64,000 nucleotides of DNA from Aurantibacter_A sp039941195 (GTDB lineage: Bacteria > Bacteroidota > Bacteroidia > Flavobacteriales > Flavobacteriaceae): the NCBI RefSeq assembly GCF_039941195.1, contig NZ_JBDVFA010000063.1, positions 20,552 to 84,551 of the forward strand, given 5' to 3'. Below are positions 1 to 9,533 of the stretch, piece by piece (positions within the stretch are counted from its first letter, which is position 1; each line of letters starts with the position of its first letter). Under the pieces are notes generated by a model. The model was given only the letters and a program-made list of their open reading frames with translations. It was not told the origin of the DNA and made no database searches. The position numbers and the translations under genes are program-made.

Positions 1-1
1 C

Positions 2-283
2 GAAAGAGTAATGGAAGTGTGTGAACAAAATAACATTTCGCTAATCCTTTCAACAATACCTTCTGTACCTTCTCGAAATCATAAGGAGAAAAACAAATTT
101 GTTAGAGAATCGGGATATCGATTTATAGATTTTGACAAAGCGGTATCCGACGGAAAAGGTAATTGGAATAAAGATTTATTGGCTTCCGATGAAGTTCACC
201 CTACAGCCTTGGGGGCAAAAACCTTAGCAGAACAGTTTATTATTGATTTTCCAGAAATTAATAATTTCAAAAAGCTAAATTAA
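2..283 (+). CDS. SGNH/GDSL-type hydrolase, C-terminal fragment (cut by window edge)
   Basis: The reading frame is open to the left edge, so only the last ~93 residues are visible. The segment ASDEVHPTALGAKTLAEQ carries the D-x-x-H pair that supplies the catalytic Asp and His of SGNH/GDSL esterases, followed by the typical closing helix. The N-terminal Ser block lies outside the window. The family deacylates lipids or de-esterifies polysaccharides. Beside two secreted glycosidase-like genes, a carbohydrate-esterase role is plausible but is inference. The stop is followed by only 12 bases before the convergent gene. Confidence 0.7.
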   Translation, partial: ERVMEVCEQNNISLILSTIPSVPSRNHKEKNKFVRESGYRFIDFDKAVSDGKGNWNKDLLASDEVHPTALGAKTLAEQFIIDFPEINNFKKLN

Positions 284-295
284 AGTACATTCTCA

Positions 296-1345
296 TTATT
301 CTATTTCGCGGAAAACAATATAAGATTCATCGCCCTTTTTAACTGAGAAACTTAGAACTTTAGGCTCATTATTTTCGGTGTAAATAAAGGGACGTTCCAT
401 ACGTTCTGGCAACAATAAAGTGCCATCTGAAAGTGGTATTTTCTTTGCCATTAAAACATCTTCTGTAGCCTTCTCCCAATTTATTCCATCTGAGGAACTC
501 ACCATTCCGATATAGGTATGCGCATGGAATACTCCGTAAAAATAATCACGTTTTTTATCATACCACAAAGACATATCTTCTGTGTCTAAATAATCAATTA
601 CCGGTTTATCTTGAATTACAAATTCACCCGTAGGTTTCTCGGCAATTGCAATTGCTTGATTACGAATAAAGCGCTTTTCATTTGGTTTATCTCCCTTAAC
701 AATAAGATAGTAACGGCCATCTTTTCCTTGATCAATTGCAGGATTTACAGTAATAGTTGTTATAGGACCTGAAGGTTCAATAATTGGTTTGCCTTGTCTT
801 TTCCATGGTCCTTCCAAGCTATTAGCTACAGCAACACCAGTTCTCATATTTCTTCTCAAAATATTTCTTTCTTTGTTCAATATTTTCTTTGTACCAAGTA
901 TATATAATTTTTCATCATTTATTTTTTCAGTCCCAAAATTAGTAGCTATATAATATAGATAATACTTACCTTCAAAATACTTTATTTTAGGATTATGGGC
1001 TGTTATAGCATCCCATTTGTCATTCCTTGTCCCTTTCAAAACTACCTCTTTAAATTGCCATGGCCCAGATGGTTTTTTTGAGATTGCATGTGCAATTTCT
1101 GAATGCGTTAACCAACCTGAGAATTTATTTTTTTTAGGCCATCGCGAATAATACAAATGATACAATTCATCGTCACCTTTAATAATAGAAGGTCCCCAAT
1201 TATAATAATTATCAGTCTTAAAAATATTTTCAGATGATACTGGTTGTAGTTTATTTTTAATCGAAAGTGTATCAACTTCGGTTTGTCCTAAAACAATACT
1301 AGAAGAAAAATAAAAAGCTACGATGAAAATATATTTAATCCACAT
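296..1345 (-). CDS. Secreted five-bladed beta-propeller glycosidase-like protein
   Basis: This 349-residue protein has a signal peptide (residues 1-~20, ending VLGQ) and is probably periplasmic or exported. The repeated pattern of a polar turn followed by a YHLYYS- or YYLYYI-type strand (for example around HNPKIKYFEGKYYLYYI) is typical of the five-bladed propeller of GH43/GH117/GH32-like enzymes. An early D-D-E and later Glu-Arg-rich turns (LPERMERP) could supply acids, but I cannot assign the catalytic triad or the exact GH family. It is convergent with the SGNH gene and divergent from the alpha/beta hydrolase, 75 bases away. A second propeller protein lies at 2324-3319, suggesting a shared polysaccharide-use locus extending off the left edge. 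Confidence 0.65.
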   Translation of the reverse strand: MWIKYIFIVAFYFSSSIVLGQTEVDTLSIKNKLQPVSSENIFKTDNYYNWGPSIIKGDDELYHLYYSRWPKKNKFSGWLTHSEIAHAISKKPSGPWQFKEVVLKGTRNDKWDAITAHNPKIKYFEGKYYLYYIATNFGTEKINDEKLYILGTKKILNKERNILRRNMRTGVAVANSLEGPWKRQGKPIIEPSGPITTITVNPAIDQGKDGRYYLIVKGDKPNEKRFIRNQAIAIAEKPTGEFVIQDKPVIDYLDTEDMSLWYDKKRDYFYGVFHAHTYIGMVSSSDGINWEKATEDVLMAKKIPLSDGTLLLPERMERPFIYTENNEPKVLSFSVKKGDESYIVFREIE

Positions 1346-1420
1346 AAATAAATATCAAATCATAAAGTTGGAGAAGATAGTAGTTTTATATTTACCTTCA
1401 ATCAAAACTTCTTACTTAAG

Positions 1421-2302
1421 GTGAACAATATAAATCAACACTTTGTACTGAATGATGGAAGGCAATTAGGTTATGCAACATATGGCAGTAAGAATGATTT
1501 TCCAATAATCTATTGTCATGGTTCGCAAAGTTCCAGAATTGAAATGCACTACGACATGTCTTTTGCAATCGAGAATGGATTGAGAATAATAACCGTAGAT
1601 CGTCCTGGACATGGTCTATCGGATTTTAATCCAAAAGGTTCCATTCTTGGATTTGCTGATGATATTAAACAATTAACCGAGCACTTAAAAATTGATAAAT
1701 TTTCGGTAGCAGGTATGTCTGCTGGGTCACCTTTTGCATTAGCTATTGCCCATCAATTTCCTGAACAAGTTCAAAAGACTGCAATCATTAGTGGTTTTGC
1801 ACCTTTTAATTCCGAAAGTAAAAAACTACTGACTATGGAGGTTAAGCTAATGTTGAACCTTGCAAAATACTTCCCATGGCTATTAAAAATGATGCTATCA
1901 ATTCAAGACAAGCAATTGAAGAAAAAACCTAAAAAAGCATTACAAGGTTTCTTAAAAATTATGAGTAGTCCTGATCAAGAAATTTTAAAAAACGATTTGG
2001 TAATGAATATTATTATAAGAATGTTCAATGAAGCTTTTCGACAAGGAAGTAAAGGTGTTGCATACGAAATATCAAATTTATTGGTAAAGGACTGGAAATT
2101 TAAATTAAGTGATATTCAGGTGCCTGTTAAATTTTGGCAAGGAAAAAAAGACAATAATGTACCTTTTGAATGGGCAGAGTTAATGACAAAAGAAATTAAA
2201 AATGCTGACATTAAATTGTTTCAAGAAGAAGGGCATTTAATAATATTTCAACATGCAAAAGAAATTTTTACTGAATTAAAACCAAACATAACTAAACAAT
2301 AA
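1421..2302 (+). CDS. Alpha/beta hydrolase-fold protein
   Basis: A 293-residue cytoplasmic protein without signal peptide. The nucleophile elbow is GMSAGS (Ser100), the oxyanion region is YCHGSQSS near residues 31-38, and RPGHG follows a strand at ~61-65. An Asp lies in GKKDNNVP near 244 and the catalytic His in EEGHLI near 270, giving a complete Ser-Asp-His triad. The start is GTG at 1421; no in-frame ATG lies before the conserved first strand. The substrate cannot be read from sequence. It sits 21 bases upstream of a secreted propeller gene on the same strand, so the two may be co-transcribed. Confidence 0.8.
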   Translation: MNNINQHFVLNDGRQLGYATYGSKNDFPIIYCHGSQSSRIEMHYDMSFAIENGLRIITVDRPGHGLSDFNPKGSILGFADDIKQLTEHLKIDKFSVAGMSAGSPFALAIAHQFPEQVQKTAIISGFAPFNSESKKLLTMEVKLMLNLAKYFPWLLKMMLSIQDKQLKKKPKKALQGFLKIMSSPDQEILKNDLVMNIIIRMFNEAFRQGSKGVAYEISNLLVKDWKFKLSDIQVPVKFWQGKKDNNVPFEWAELMTKEIKNADIKLFQEEGHLIIFQHAKEIFTELKPNITKQ

Positions 2303-2323
2303 AAACTAAAGGGATACCAAACG

Positions 2324-3319
2324 ATGATATCAATAAAAAAATGCAGTACTCCCCTAATACTAATAATGCTCTTTTTTTCCACACAAATTATAGCGCAAAA
2401 CTCAATAATAAATAATCTGAATACTCCTATACTATTTAAAGGGAATGATTCTATTGCCTATCGAGATCCTGCTATTCTATATCACAATAATAAATTCCAT
2501 CTTTTTTATACACTAGTAAAATCTGAAAATGGCTTCATCTATTCCTACACAGCACAAAGCACATCATCCGATTTACAGCTTTGGAGTCCTAGTAAAATAA
2601 TAACACCGAAAGGTCAGAATCTAAACTATTGTAGTCCTGGAAATGTTATTCGTTTTAAGGATGAGTGGGTATTGAGTTTACAGACGTATCCAAGACCTGG
2701 TTTACGTTCAACAGATAAAACGAGCTATGGTACTGCCGATGCAAGGGTTTTTATCATGCGAAGTAAAGATTTAGAAACTTGGAGCGAACCAGAAGTATTA
2801 AAAGTGAAAGGACCAGATATAAAATTAGCTGACATGGGAAGAATGATTGACCCTTATTTAGTAGAAGACAAAGACGAAAAAGGAAAATGGTGGTGCTTTT
2901 ACAAACAAAACGGAGTAAGTATGTCTTTCAGTTACGATTTAAGAAATTGGACCTATTGTTGTAATACAGAATCTGGTGAAAATGTATCCGTTTTAAAAGA
3001 AAATGAAGAATATATTTTACTCCATTCTCCTAAAAATGGCATAGCAATAAAGCGCTCCAAGAACTTAAGAGATTGGACAGATTGGGGAAATTTAATCGTA
3101 TTAGGACAAAAACAATGGACTTGGGCCAAAGGTCGTATTTCCGCTGGTACTGTAATTGATCTTAGATCAAATTCCAAATTCGGCAAGTATCTCATGTTTT
3201 TTCATGGATCTGGACCAAAAACTGAAGAAGAAGGTGATTTTGATAAAAATGCATCCTTAGGAATAGCTTGGAGTGACGATTTACTGCATTGGAATTGGCC
3301 ACAAGAAGATTCTAAATAA
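2324..3319 (+). CDS. Secreted GH43/GH32-like beta-propeller glycosidase-like protein
   Basis: This 331-residue protein has a signal peptide (1-~24, ending IIAQ). The first blade, YRDPAILYHNNKFHLFYT, has the Arg-Asp-Pro arrangement seen at the catalytic-base strand of GH43-type and related propeller enzymes. Later blades repeat the strand pattern (FKDEWVLSLQTY, KGKWWCFYK, FGKYLMFFHGSG). The family cleaves terminal sugars from polysaccharide side chains. The exact activity is not identifiable, and an intramolecular or non-catalytic role cannot be excluded. It follows the alpha/beta hydrolase by 21 bases. With the propeller protein at 296-1345 it marks the edge of a carbohydrate-degradation locus. 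Confidence 0.65.
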   Translation: MISIKKCSTPLILIMLFFSTQIIAQNSIINNLNTPILFKGNDSIAYRDPAILYHNNKFHLFYTLVKSENGFIYSYTAQSTSSDLQLWSPSKIITPKGQNLNYCSPGNVIRFKDEWVLSLQTYPRPGLRSTDKTSYGTADARVFIMRSKDLETWSEPEVLKVKGPDIKLADMGRMIDPYLVEDKDEKGKWWCFYKQNGVSMSFSYDLRNWTYCCNTESGENVSVLKENEEYILLHSPKNGIAIKRSKNLRDWTDWGNLIVLGQKQWTWAKGRISAGTVIDLRSNSKFGKYLMFFHGSGPKTEEEGDFDKNASLGIAWSDDLLHWNWPQEDSK

Positions 3320-3621
3320 TTATTTGTAATCCCTTATTAAACAAGAAATATATCAGAAATTATTTTTAAACATGTACGATATATTTGGGCTCTTAACTCG
3401 CCTATTAGCTTTTATATATAATCTCATTAGGTTTTGTACTGCCTATCAATATTAGAATTAAACTAAATCAATTAATAAAATTATCCTCTAACAAGGTTCA
3501 ATAATATAAATAATGAGTTCTGGTTGCGACTACTATCATTAACCTCATCGATATACTGCACACCTAAAATAAAGGGAAATAATACAATAATAACTTCTTT
3601 ATATTGTTATATTTTCCTACA
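3320..3621. other. Intergenic region upstream of exopolysaccharide-type operon
   Basis: About 300 A/T-rich bases separate the glycosidase gene from the large membrane-protein gene. I see no ORF of convincing composition, RNA gene or strong hairpin. It presumably carries the promoter for the gene starting at 3622, but no clear TAnnTTTG element stands out. Confidence 0.5.
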
Positions 3622-6600
3622 ATGAAAACAATTAAAAAAACAAATACGTTATTAATTTTAGCTCTAATCGTTGGTATAGCATTTCACGGTTCTGCTATCT
3701 TTTTTACATTGGAATACACCTATGATGCTTTAATACATTTGTTTTTTGCAGATCATTATGCTAATAGCTGGTTTGACCCTTGGGAATATAGGTGGTATAC
3801 TGGATTTACTGTACAATCTTATCCTCCATTAGTTCATCAATTAATAGGCATTCTATCCTACATAGGCGGCTTAAAATTTGGAATGTACACTGTAGGCATG
3901 ATTGCCATAGTATTATTTATAACAGGAGCTTATCGATACACGCTTTTAATGACTGGCAGTCGAAGAATAGCCGGATACGGAGCTGTTTTAGCCGTTTTTT
4001 CCTCCACCTTTGTCGAAACCTTGCATATTTTCGGGCAACTACCAAGTGTTTCAGCATTATCGATTTTGTTACATTCAATGACAGAAATCTACCTCTATAT
4101 AAAAACTGGAAAAACACGTTATTTTATTACATCGGCAAGTATGCTCGCTGTAACTGTTACATCACATCATGTAACCCCACTTTTTGGTATGGTGTTTTTT
4201 ATTGCTCCATTAATGGGAATGACGGTAATGGATGCAGCAAGAGAGAAGGTAGAATCATACAAAAAACTTTCCTTTAAAGTATTCTGGAGTACCACACTTC
4301 AACATTTTTGGCGCATAGCTAAATTTGGCGGTACTGCTATATTTTTACTTGTATTCTGTATTTTCCCCTATTGGTACAACTCAAAAAGAAATCCAATTAC
4401 TCAAGTTGCAATTCCGCATGGTTCACGAGATAACTTCTTAGAAGTAACCTCATCTGGACTTGTATTTTTTATAATTCCTTGGGGTGTTTTTCTTTTCGTT
4501 TTACCTTATTTCTTTTACAGATACTTTAGTAAAAGATATTTGTTCTTTGGATTATCTTTTACCTTATTGACTATTTTAGGAACAGGAGGATCTACACCTA
4601 TTCCAAGATTAATGTTAGGCGAAATGGCCTTTAATATTCTCACGTTAGATAGGTTTACATTATGGGCTACCATTATGGCACTTCCGATATTCGCAGAGTT
4701 TGCTTATAGAATGGTTGAGGGTGATTTAAAAGCTTTAGTACAAGAAAAGTTCGGTGGCGTATATCATAGGGTTTTAGGTGGATTAATTGCAGGTGGCATG
4801 TTATTTATGGTGCTTTTCACCATGACATTAGGTTATTTTAGGCCATCGCAGCCCGCAAAAATAAAGATGCTTCCCATTGTAAATTTTCTTGGAGCAGATT
4901 CTCATGATGCATGGCGCTATTTACCTTTAGGTTTCGGTGATCAAATGGCATGGCTTTCAGCACAAACCAAAGCAATGACCGTGGATGGTAATTATCATTC
5001 AGCAAGACGATTACCTGAGCTTACTACCCGAGCAATAGAAAGAATTGAAAATTCAAAATTCAGAGGCGTTGAAGGTATTGGATCCTTACAACAGTTCTTA
5101 ACTGTACCGGAAAAATATAACCTAAAATACATTTTTTCAAATGATAAATTTTATGACCCAATTCTCTATTACTGTGGTTGGCAACGTTTGCAGCAATTAG
5201 AAAATGGTATTATGGTATGGGAAAAACTAAATGTGGCACCTATACCACAAATTATGCCCAAACAAGATGTTCCCACCATTATGAAATTGATGTGGGGTAT
5301 AATTCCATTATCCACAGTCTTAATAGCTATTTTTATAAATATTCAGATGATTTGGGTGAGACTTTTAAAGTCAAGAAAAACGGAAGAACATTCTTTTATG
5401 AAACTTGCCCTACCCTACACTAAATTTTCAAATAAGCTTCTAATATTTTCGCATTGGTGGGCACTGCTAATGCTTGTAATTTTGGGCTATGGAATCTATC
5501 TTTTTTATGTTAAAAATGAAGAGCAACTTTCTCCAAAAAACGTCGTGGAATCGTATTATGACGCTTTAGATTTTAAAGAATTCTCAAGAGCTCATTCTTA
5601 TCTTGATCCCGAAAACAATATCGATATAGCTCAATATATGCTTGAGGTTTCTGTAACCGATGGTATATTAAGTTCTTATGCCAAATTAGATTCTTTAAAT
5701 ATTGAAATATATGACGTAACTAAAAATAGTGCTAAAGCAAAAGTAGCCACTACTTGGATTACGCCATTGGAAAACGTATTTAACAGTGATTATCACGAAC
5801 TCGTAAAAAGAAAAGGCAAATGGTATATTGAACCTTCAAAGGTTGATAATGATATTCCACCGGACCAACTTTTTACAGCCAATGGCACTACATATTATAA
5901 TCACGGTAGGCGTAAAATCACCACTCAGGAAACCTATCATGAAGATGTTTTAAAACAACCCGTATTAGAAATTCTATCGGCCAAACTTGTACAATATAAA
6001 GGACAGTATAGTATCATTGGAGAACTCCAAAATGTAGATGATACTCCTGCTGATATTGTTATTAAGGCGACATTATATAATGACTTAAATAAAGAACTCG
6101 CAAATTATAATGCAAAGCATCACATTAAGCATAAATTAATGCCTAAAGAAACAACTACCTTTAAAATAAATTTTGAAGGTATAGCTTGGGCCTCTACGAA
6201 AGACACCTTGCCTCCGACCTTTAATCCCGATGAGTTTACTCCTGGTAGTTTTGAAGAACAACCCACTAAATTTAATTTGCAATCGGCAGGAAATACAGCT
6301 AATACAGATTTATACAAGCATTTGGCATTACAGGATCTTGTATATACCGAACAAGGTTTTAATGGTGTACTGTTTAATTCAGGGGTGCAAGAAGTTACCA
6401 TACCGCAATTGATAATTTCTTATTATGATAAAGATCATCAATTACTTTGGGTAGATCATAAATTTGTGACCTCAGGTGTTCGAATTCAAAGAAAACAGTT
6501 TTTCAACTATAAGCCATTAGACTTAGATAGTCTCAGCATTATTAATAGCAGTCTCAAAAATTGTTTTGTAAATGGATTGCCAAATGAAGCAATAGCAGAA

Positions 6601-6717
6601 AAAATATTTCCGAATCGAAATAGGGTTCATGGAGTCAAGCAAACCCAACCATTTAAGGGCAAAGGTTTTGATTACATAAAATTTGAACTAAATAGTTATA
6701 TAGGCAATCCCAAATAA
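3622..6717 (+). CDS. Large polytopic membrane protein, PTPS-related / GT-C-like, with periplasmic NTF2-like and beta domains
   Basis: I chose ATG 3622 (1031 residues); an in-frame TTG at 3604 adds only six residues. The first ~400 residues are strongly hydrophobic with about ten membrane segments. The first extracytoplasmic loop, DALIHLFFADHYANSWFDP, followed by YPPLVHQ, resembles the acidic loop of GT-C polymerases and the family called 6-pyruvoyl-tetrahydropterin-synthase-related. Two further membrane segments lie near 560-640. Residues ~645-760 look like an NTF2-like fold (VVESYYDALDFKEF ... GKWYIEP), followed by FxLYD-like beta domains. Family members are thought to act in polysaccharide or glycolipid assembly. 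The next genes (lipoprotein, glycosidase) follow by 1 base and with an 11-base overlap. Role as polymerase is inference. Confidence 0.6.
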   Translation: MKTIKKTNTLLILALIVGIAFHGSAIFFTLEYTYDALIHLFFADHYANSWFDPWEYRWYTGFTVQSYPPLVHQLIGILSYIGGLKFGMYTVGMIAIVLFITGAYRYTLLMTGSRRIAGYGAVLAVFSSTFVETLHIFGQLPSVSALSILLHSMTEIYLYIKTGKTRYFITSASMLAVTVTSHHVTPLFGMVFFIAPLMGMTVMDAAREKVESYKKLSFKVFWSTTLQHFWRIAKFGGTAIFLLVFCIFPYWYNSKRNPITQVAIPHGSRDNFLEVTSSGLVFFIIPWGVFLFVLPYFFYRYFSKRYLFFGLSFTLLTILGTGGSTPIPRLMLGEMAFNILTLDRFTLWATIMALPIFAEFAYRMVEGDLKALVQEKFGGVYHRVLGGLIAGGMLFMVLFTMTLGYFRPSQPAKIKMLPIVNFLGADSHDAWRYLPLGFGDQMAWLSAQTKAMTVDGNYHSARRLPELTTRAIERIENSKFRGVEGIGSLQQFLTVPEKYNLKYIFSNDKFYDPILYYCGWQRLQQLENGIMVWEKLNVAPIPQIMPKQDVPTIMKLMWGIIPLSTVLIAIFINIQMIWVRLLKSRKTEEHSFMKLALPYTKFSNKLLIFSHWWALLMLVILGYGIYLFYVKNEEQLSPKNVVESYYDALDFKEFSRAHSYLDPENNIDIAQYMLEVSVTDGILSSYAKLDSLNIEIYDVTKNSAKAKVATTWITPLENVFNSDYHELVKRKGKWYIEPSKVDNDIPPDQLFTANGTTYYNHGRRKITTQETYHEDVLKQPVLEILSAKLVQYKGQYSIIGELQNVDDTPADIVIKATLYNDLNKELANYNAKHHIKHKLMPKETTTFKINFEGIAWASTKDTLPPTFNPDEFTPGSFEEQPTKFNLQSAGNTANTDLYKHLALQDLVYTEQGFNGVLFNSGVQEVTIPQLIISYYDKDHQLLWVDHKFVTSGVRIQRKQFFNYKPLDLDSLSIINSSLKNCFVNGLPNEAIAEKIFPNRNRVHGVKQTQPFKGKGFDYIKFELNSYIGNPK

Positions 6718-6718
6718 C

Positions 6719-7957
6719 ATGCAGTTAAGAGTTATTCTACTATTGTGCTTATTACTTGTAGGTTGCGCTTCGAAAGAAGAAGAACCTGACAAAAATACTG
6801 TGATGCCAAAAGTTATTTTAGAAACTAAAAAAGCCAATTATATCGCAGGTGATTCAATTAGCTTAACCTTTAAAGTAGATACTATTTCCGAAAAATTAAA
6901 ATTGCAATTAAAAAATGCTTTCGGAAATATAATTTTGGCACCTGAATCTAATAATGATAATTTAATAAACTTTGTTATACCGATAAATTATACAAGACTA
7001 GCGGGCCCATGCCGATGGCAACTTTTGCATGATGAAGCTTTAGTTAAAAAAGGCAAATTCAATATTGCTACAAATACTCCGGCTGGCACACATTTAGAAT
7101 CTTATTTTGGACCTAGAAGTATTACGGCAGGTAATAACGATTTTTCTATGCTAACCATAGTTCCAACTGATATTTATGACAATCCTTTAAATGATGGAAC
7201 AGAGGTTACCGTAAAGCATCAATTTCAAGAAAATATTAGTGATTTAAATGTTACCACCGAAAGTTTTTTTGCTTGGTATAATGTTAGATCAACAACAAAA
7301 TCAGGAAGAATTCTAGTAACCTCCGAATGCAATGGAACTACATCAAAAGAACTGGCGACTATTGTTTTTCCTGCTAATGCTACAGATTTTTCTATAAGTG
7401 CCACTAGTGCTCATAATTATGCAGACGGAAATCAAATAATAACATTTGAATCTGATATTATTCGAGATGAGTTTGGAAACATAGTCAGTAATGGTACGCT
7501 AGTTACTTTCGTTATTAAAAATGAAAATGATGCCTATTTATATACTATTGGCACAACACTTAATGGCATTGCTATAGCTAAAACCCTACACCCCGACAAG
7601 GCTTCAAAATGGGAAATACAGGCTTTTGTTACTGGTGCCGCCGAGAGTGATATTACTGAATTTGCTTTTAAAGCGGCTATAAATGACTATCCGGTTCATT
7701 TCTCCAAAGGAAATAGAAATATTGACATAGGTCCTTTTGAAAGTTTTATGAAGCAACTAATACCCGATGGTTTGCTCGTTCAACTTGACATTTATGACGT
7801 AGATGGTAATTTCATTCAGACTGAAAAAACAACTACTAAAAATGGTACTTGTAACATTTTCTTAGGTGAACATTACCTGCCTGATGGTAATTACATTTTA
7901 AAAATACAAGCTGCGGGAATCAAAAAAGAGTTTAGAAAAGATATACATGGCAATTAA
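6719..7957 (+). CDS. Lipoprotein with bacterial Ig-like domains
   Basis: This 412-residue protein begins with a lipoprotein signal (MQLRVILLLCLLLVGCASK, lipobox LVGC), so it should be anchored in the inner or outer membrane. The rest is beta-rich. Two segments (around IYDNPLNDGTEVTVKHQ and DEFGNIVSNGTLVTFVIK) match the D-x-x-G-N-P/I-x-x-G-T-x-V-T-F pattern of Big-1 type Ig-like domains. It starts one base after the stop of the GT-C-like membrane gene and overlaps the glycosidase gene by 11 bases, so the three are surely one operon. I infer a periplasmic scaffold for the export machinery; no enzymatic motif is visible. Confidence 0.7.
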   Translation: MQLRVILLLCLLLVGCASKEEEPDKNTVMPKVILETKKANYIAGDSISLTFKVDTISEKLKLQLKNAFGNIILAPESNNDNLINFVIPINYTRLAGPCRWQLLHDEALVKKGKFNIATNTPAGTHLESYFGPRSITAGNNDFSMLTIVPTDIYDNPLNDGTEVTVKHQFQENISDLNVTTESFFAWYNVRSTTKSGRILVTSECNGTTSKELATIVFPANATDFSISATSAHNYADGNQIITFESDIIRDEFGNIVSNGTLVTFVIKNENDAYLYTIGTTLNGIAIAKTLHPDKASKWEIQAFVTGAAESDITEFAFKAAINDYPVHFSKGNRNIDIGPFESFMKQLIPDGLLVQLDIYDVDGNFIQTEKTTTKNGTCNIFLGEHYLPDGNYILKIQAAGIKKEFRKDIHGN

Positions 7958-9482
7958 GTTAAATAAGGTTTTCTACAGATCGGCATTAATAGTCACCTTT
8001 TTGGCTATTAACTCTCTTGTCATTTATGGTATCGGTGCTGCTTGGACTTTTATGAATACCGGAGCAGATAAAACTTCTTTGCTACACTTAGAAGTCCCAA
8101 TGGAGGATGTCTACAAACCAAGTATGAATTGGATTAGTACCGATAACCCAGGAAGGCCAATGGAAGAACAAGCTTTAGGTGAAATTACCAATGACTATAT
8201 GAATGCATGGCATGTGCGCAACATTGCTTACAAGAAAAATGACAGATATGGTATTGAAGATTTTTACACTGATAGTGCGCGGGTTCGACTGTATGATAAT
8301 ATAGCTATCAATGAAAAAAACAATAACTGGTTTAAACGGACCACTTTAAGCCATAATTCTACCCTAGATTTTTATACCGCTGATGGAACAATGGTTGTCT
8401 TTAAAGACTATAATGTTGAAGAATATCAAGAAACTTATGAAGGTGACAAATTTCTATTTAAAGAAAAAGATACTACTAGTTATCAAGTAATGATGTTATT
8501 AGAAGATGGTTTTTGGCGTATTAGACACTTAAAGGAAATACCAAACCTTAAAGACACTTTGAATGTTATCCAACGAAAAATAGATGATAAAATAGCTAAA
8601 ATTAAAAAATCAAAAGGTATTAATTATTATCCTAAAGACTCACCGTGGGATACCTTTGGAAAAAAATTTACTGATAGTATAATCAATCAAGATTTTAATA
8701 TCATTAAAGACATGGGGTTAAATACTATCCGCGTATTTATACAATACGAAGATTTTGGCAAAAATCGTGTGGATTATAAAAAATTAGCTTTATTAAAAAC
8801 GCTTTTAGATACTGCTGAGAAGAACAACCTAGATGTACTTATCACTTTATTTGACTTCTACGGTGATTATGATGTATCTAACTGGACACTGACACACCGA
8901 CATGCTGAAACCATTGTAAAAGCAATGAAAGATCATCCTGCGCTTTTAGGCTGGGACATAAAAAATGAACCTGACCTAGATTTTGATTCTAGAGGAAGGT
9001 TGCGTGTATTAAGTTGGCTAGAGCAAATGATTGTTAATATTAAAGAATGGGATAAGAATCACCCAGTAACTATTGGTTGGTCATCACCTGAAGCAGGCAT
9101 TGAACTATCGGATAAAGTAGATTTTGTTTCGTATCATTATTATCGCGAACCTGACACTTTTTTAGATGCACACAATAAACTAAAGTCAATTGTCACAGAC
9201 AAACCATTAGTACTGCAAGAATATGGTTATTCCTCGTATAATGGATTTTGGAATATGTATCAAAGTAGTACAGAAAAACAATTTGAATATTATCAAGTAA
9301 TGCAAAAACAGTTAGGGGATGCGTCGATTCCATTTCTTTTTTGGACGCTCTACGATTTTGAAAAAGTACCAACATCTGTCGCGGGCAGTTTACCTTGGAG
9401 AACAAAGAAGCAACATCATTTCGGATGTATTGATTTAGAGGGTAACAGAAAAGAAGTATTTGATATTCTGAAGCAGCCATAA
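7947..9482 (+). CDS. Membrane-anchored TIM-barrel glycoside hydrolase (GH5/clan A-like) with N-terminal NTF2-like domain
   Basis: This 511-residue protein has one N-terminal membrane anchor (~12-34). Residues ~70-200 form an NTF2-like domain ending DGFWRIRHLKEI. A TIM barrel follows (~222-511) that starts KGINYYP. The acid/base is E341 in KNEPDLD and the nucleophile is E425 in LQEYGYSS, the clan-A pair at the ends of strands 4 and 7. Clan-A enzymes are retaining beta-glycanases, mannanases or glucanosyl-transferases. Its position in an operon with the GT-C-like protein suggests it trims or remodels the nascent polysaccharide at the outer face of the inner membrane, as PelA or BcsZ do. The 11-base overlap with the lipoprotein gene indicates translational coupling. 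Confidence 0.75.
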   Translation: MAIKLNKVFYRSALIVTFLAINSLVIYGIGAAWTFMNTGADKTSLLHLEVPMEDVYKPSMNWISTDNPGRPMEEQALGEITNDYMNAWHVRNIAYKKNDRYGIEDFYTDSARVRLYDNIAINEKNNNWFKRTTLSHNSTLDFYTADGTMVVFKDYNVEEYQETYEGDKFLFKEKDTTSYQVMMLLEDGFWRIRHLKEIPNLKDTLNVIQRKIDDKIAKIKKSKGINYYPKDSPWDTFGKKFTDSIINQDFNIIKDMGLNTIRVFIQYEDFGKNRVDYKKLALLKTLLDTAEKNNLDVLITLFDFYGDYDVSNWTLTHRHAETIVKAMKDHPALLGWDIKNEPDLDFDSRGRLRVLSWLEQMIVNIKEWDKNHPVTIGWSSPEAGIELSDKVDFVSYHYYREPDTFLDAHNKLKSIVTDKPLVLQEYGYSSYNGFWNMYQSSTEKQFEYYQVMQKQLGDASIPFLFWTLYDFEKVPTSVAGSLPWRTKKQHHFGCIDLEGNRKEVFDILKQP

Positions 9483-9512
9483 AAAAAGGGAATAATATTA
9501 CTGTTATCCCCT
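9481..9512 (-). terminator. Rho-independent terminator for the minus-strand glycosyltransferase operon
   Basis: The stem GGGAATAA (9488-9495) pairs with TTATCCC (9504-9510) with one bulge. On the minus strand it is followed by seven T residues (the A run at 9481-9487). It lies between two convergent operons and overlaps the stop codon of the glycosidase gene. Confidence 0.65.
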
Positions 9513-9533
9513 CCATTAACACTAACCTTTTCT

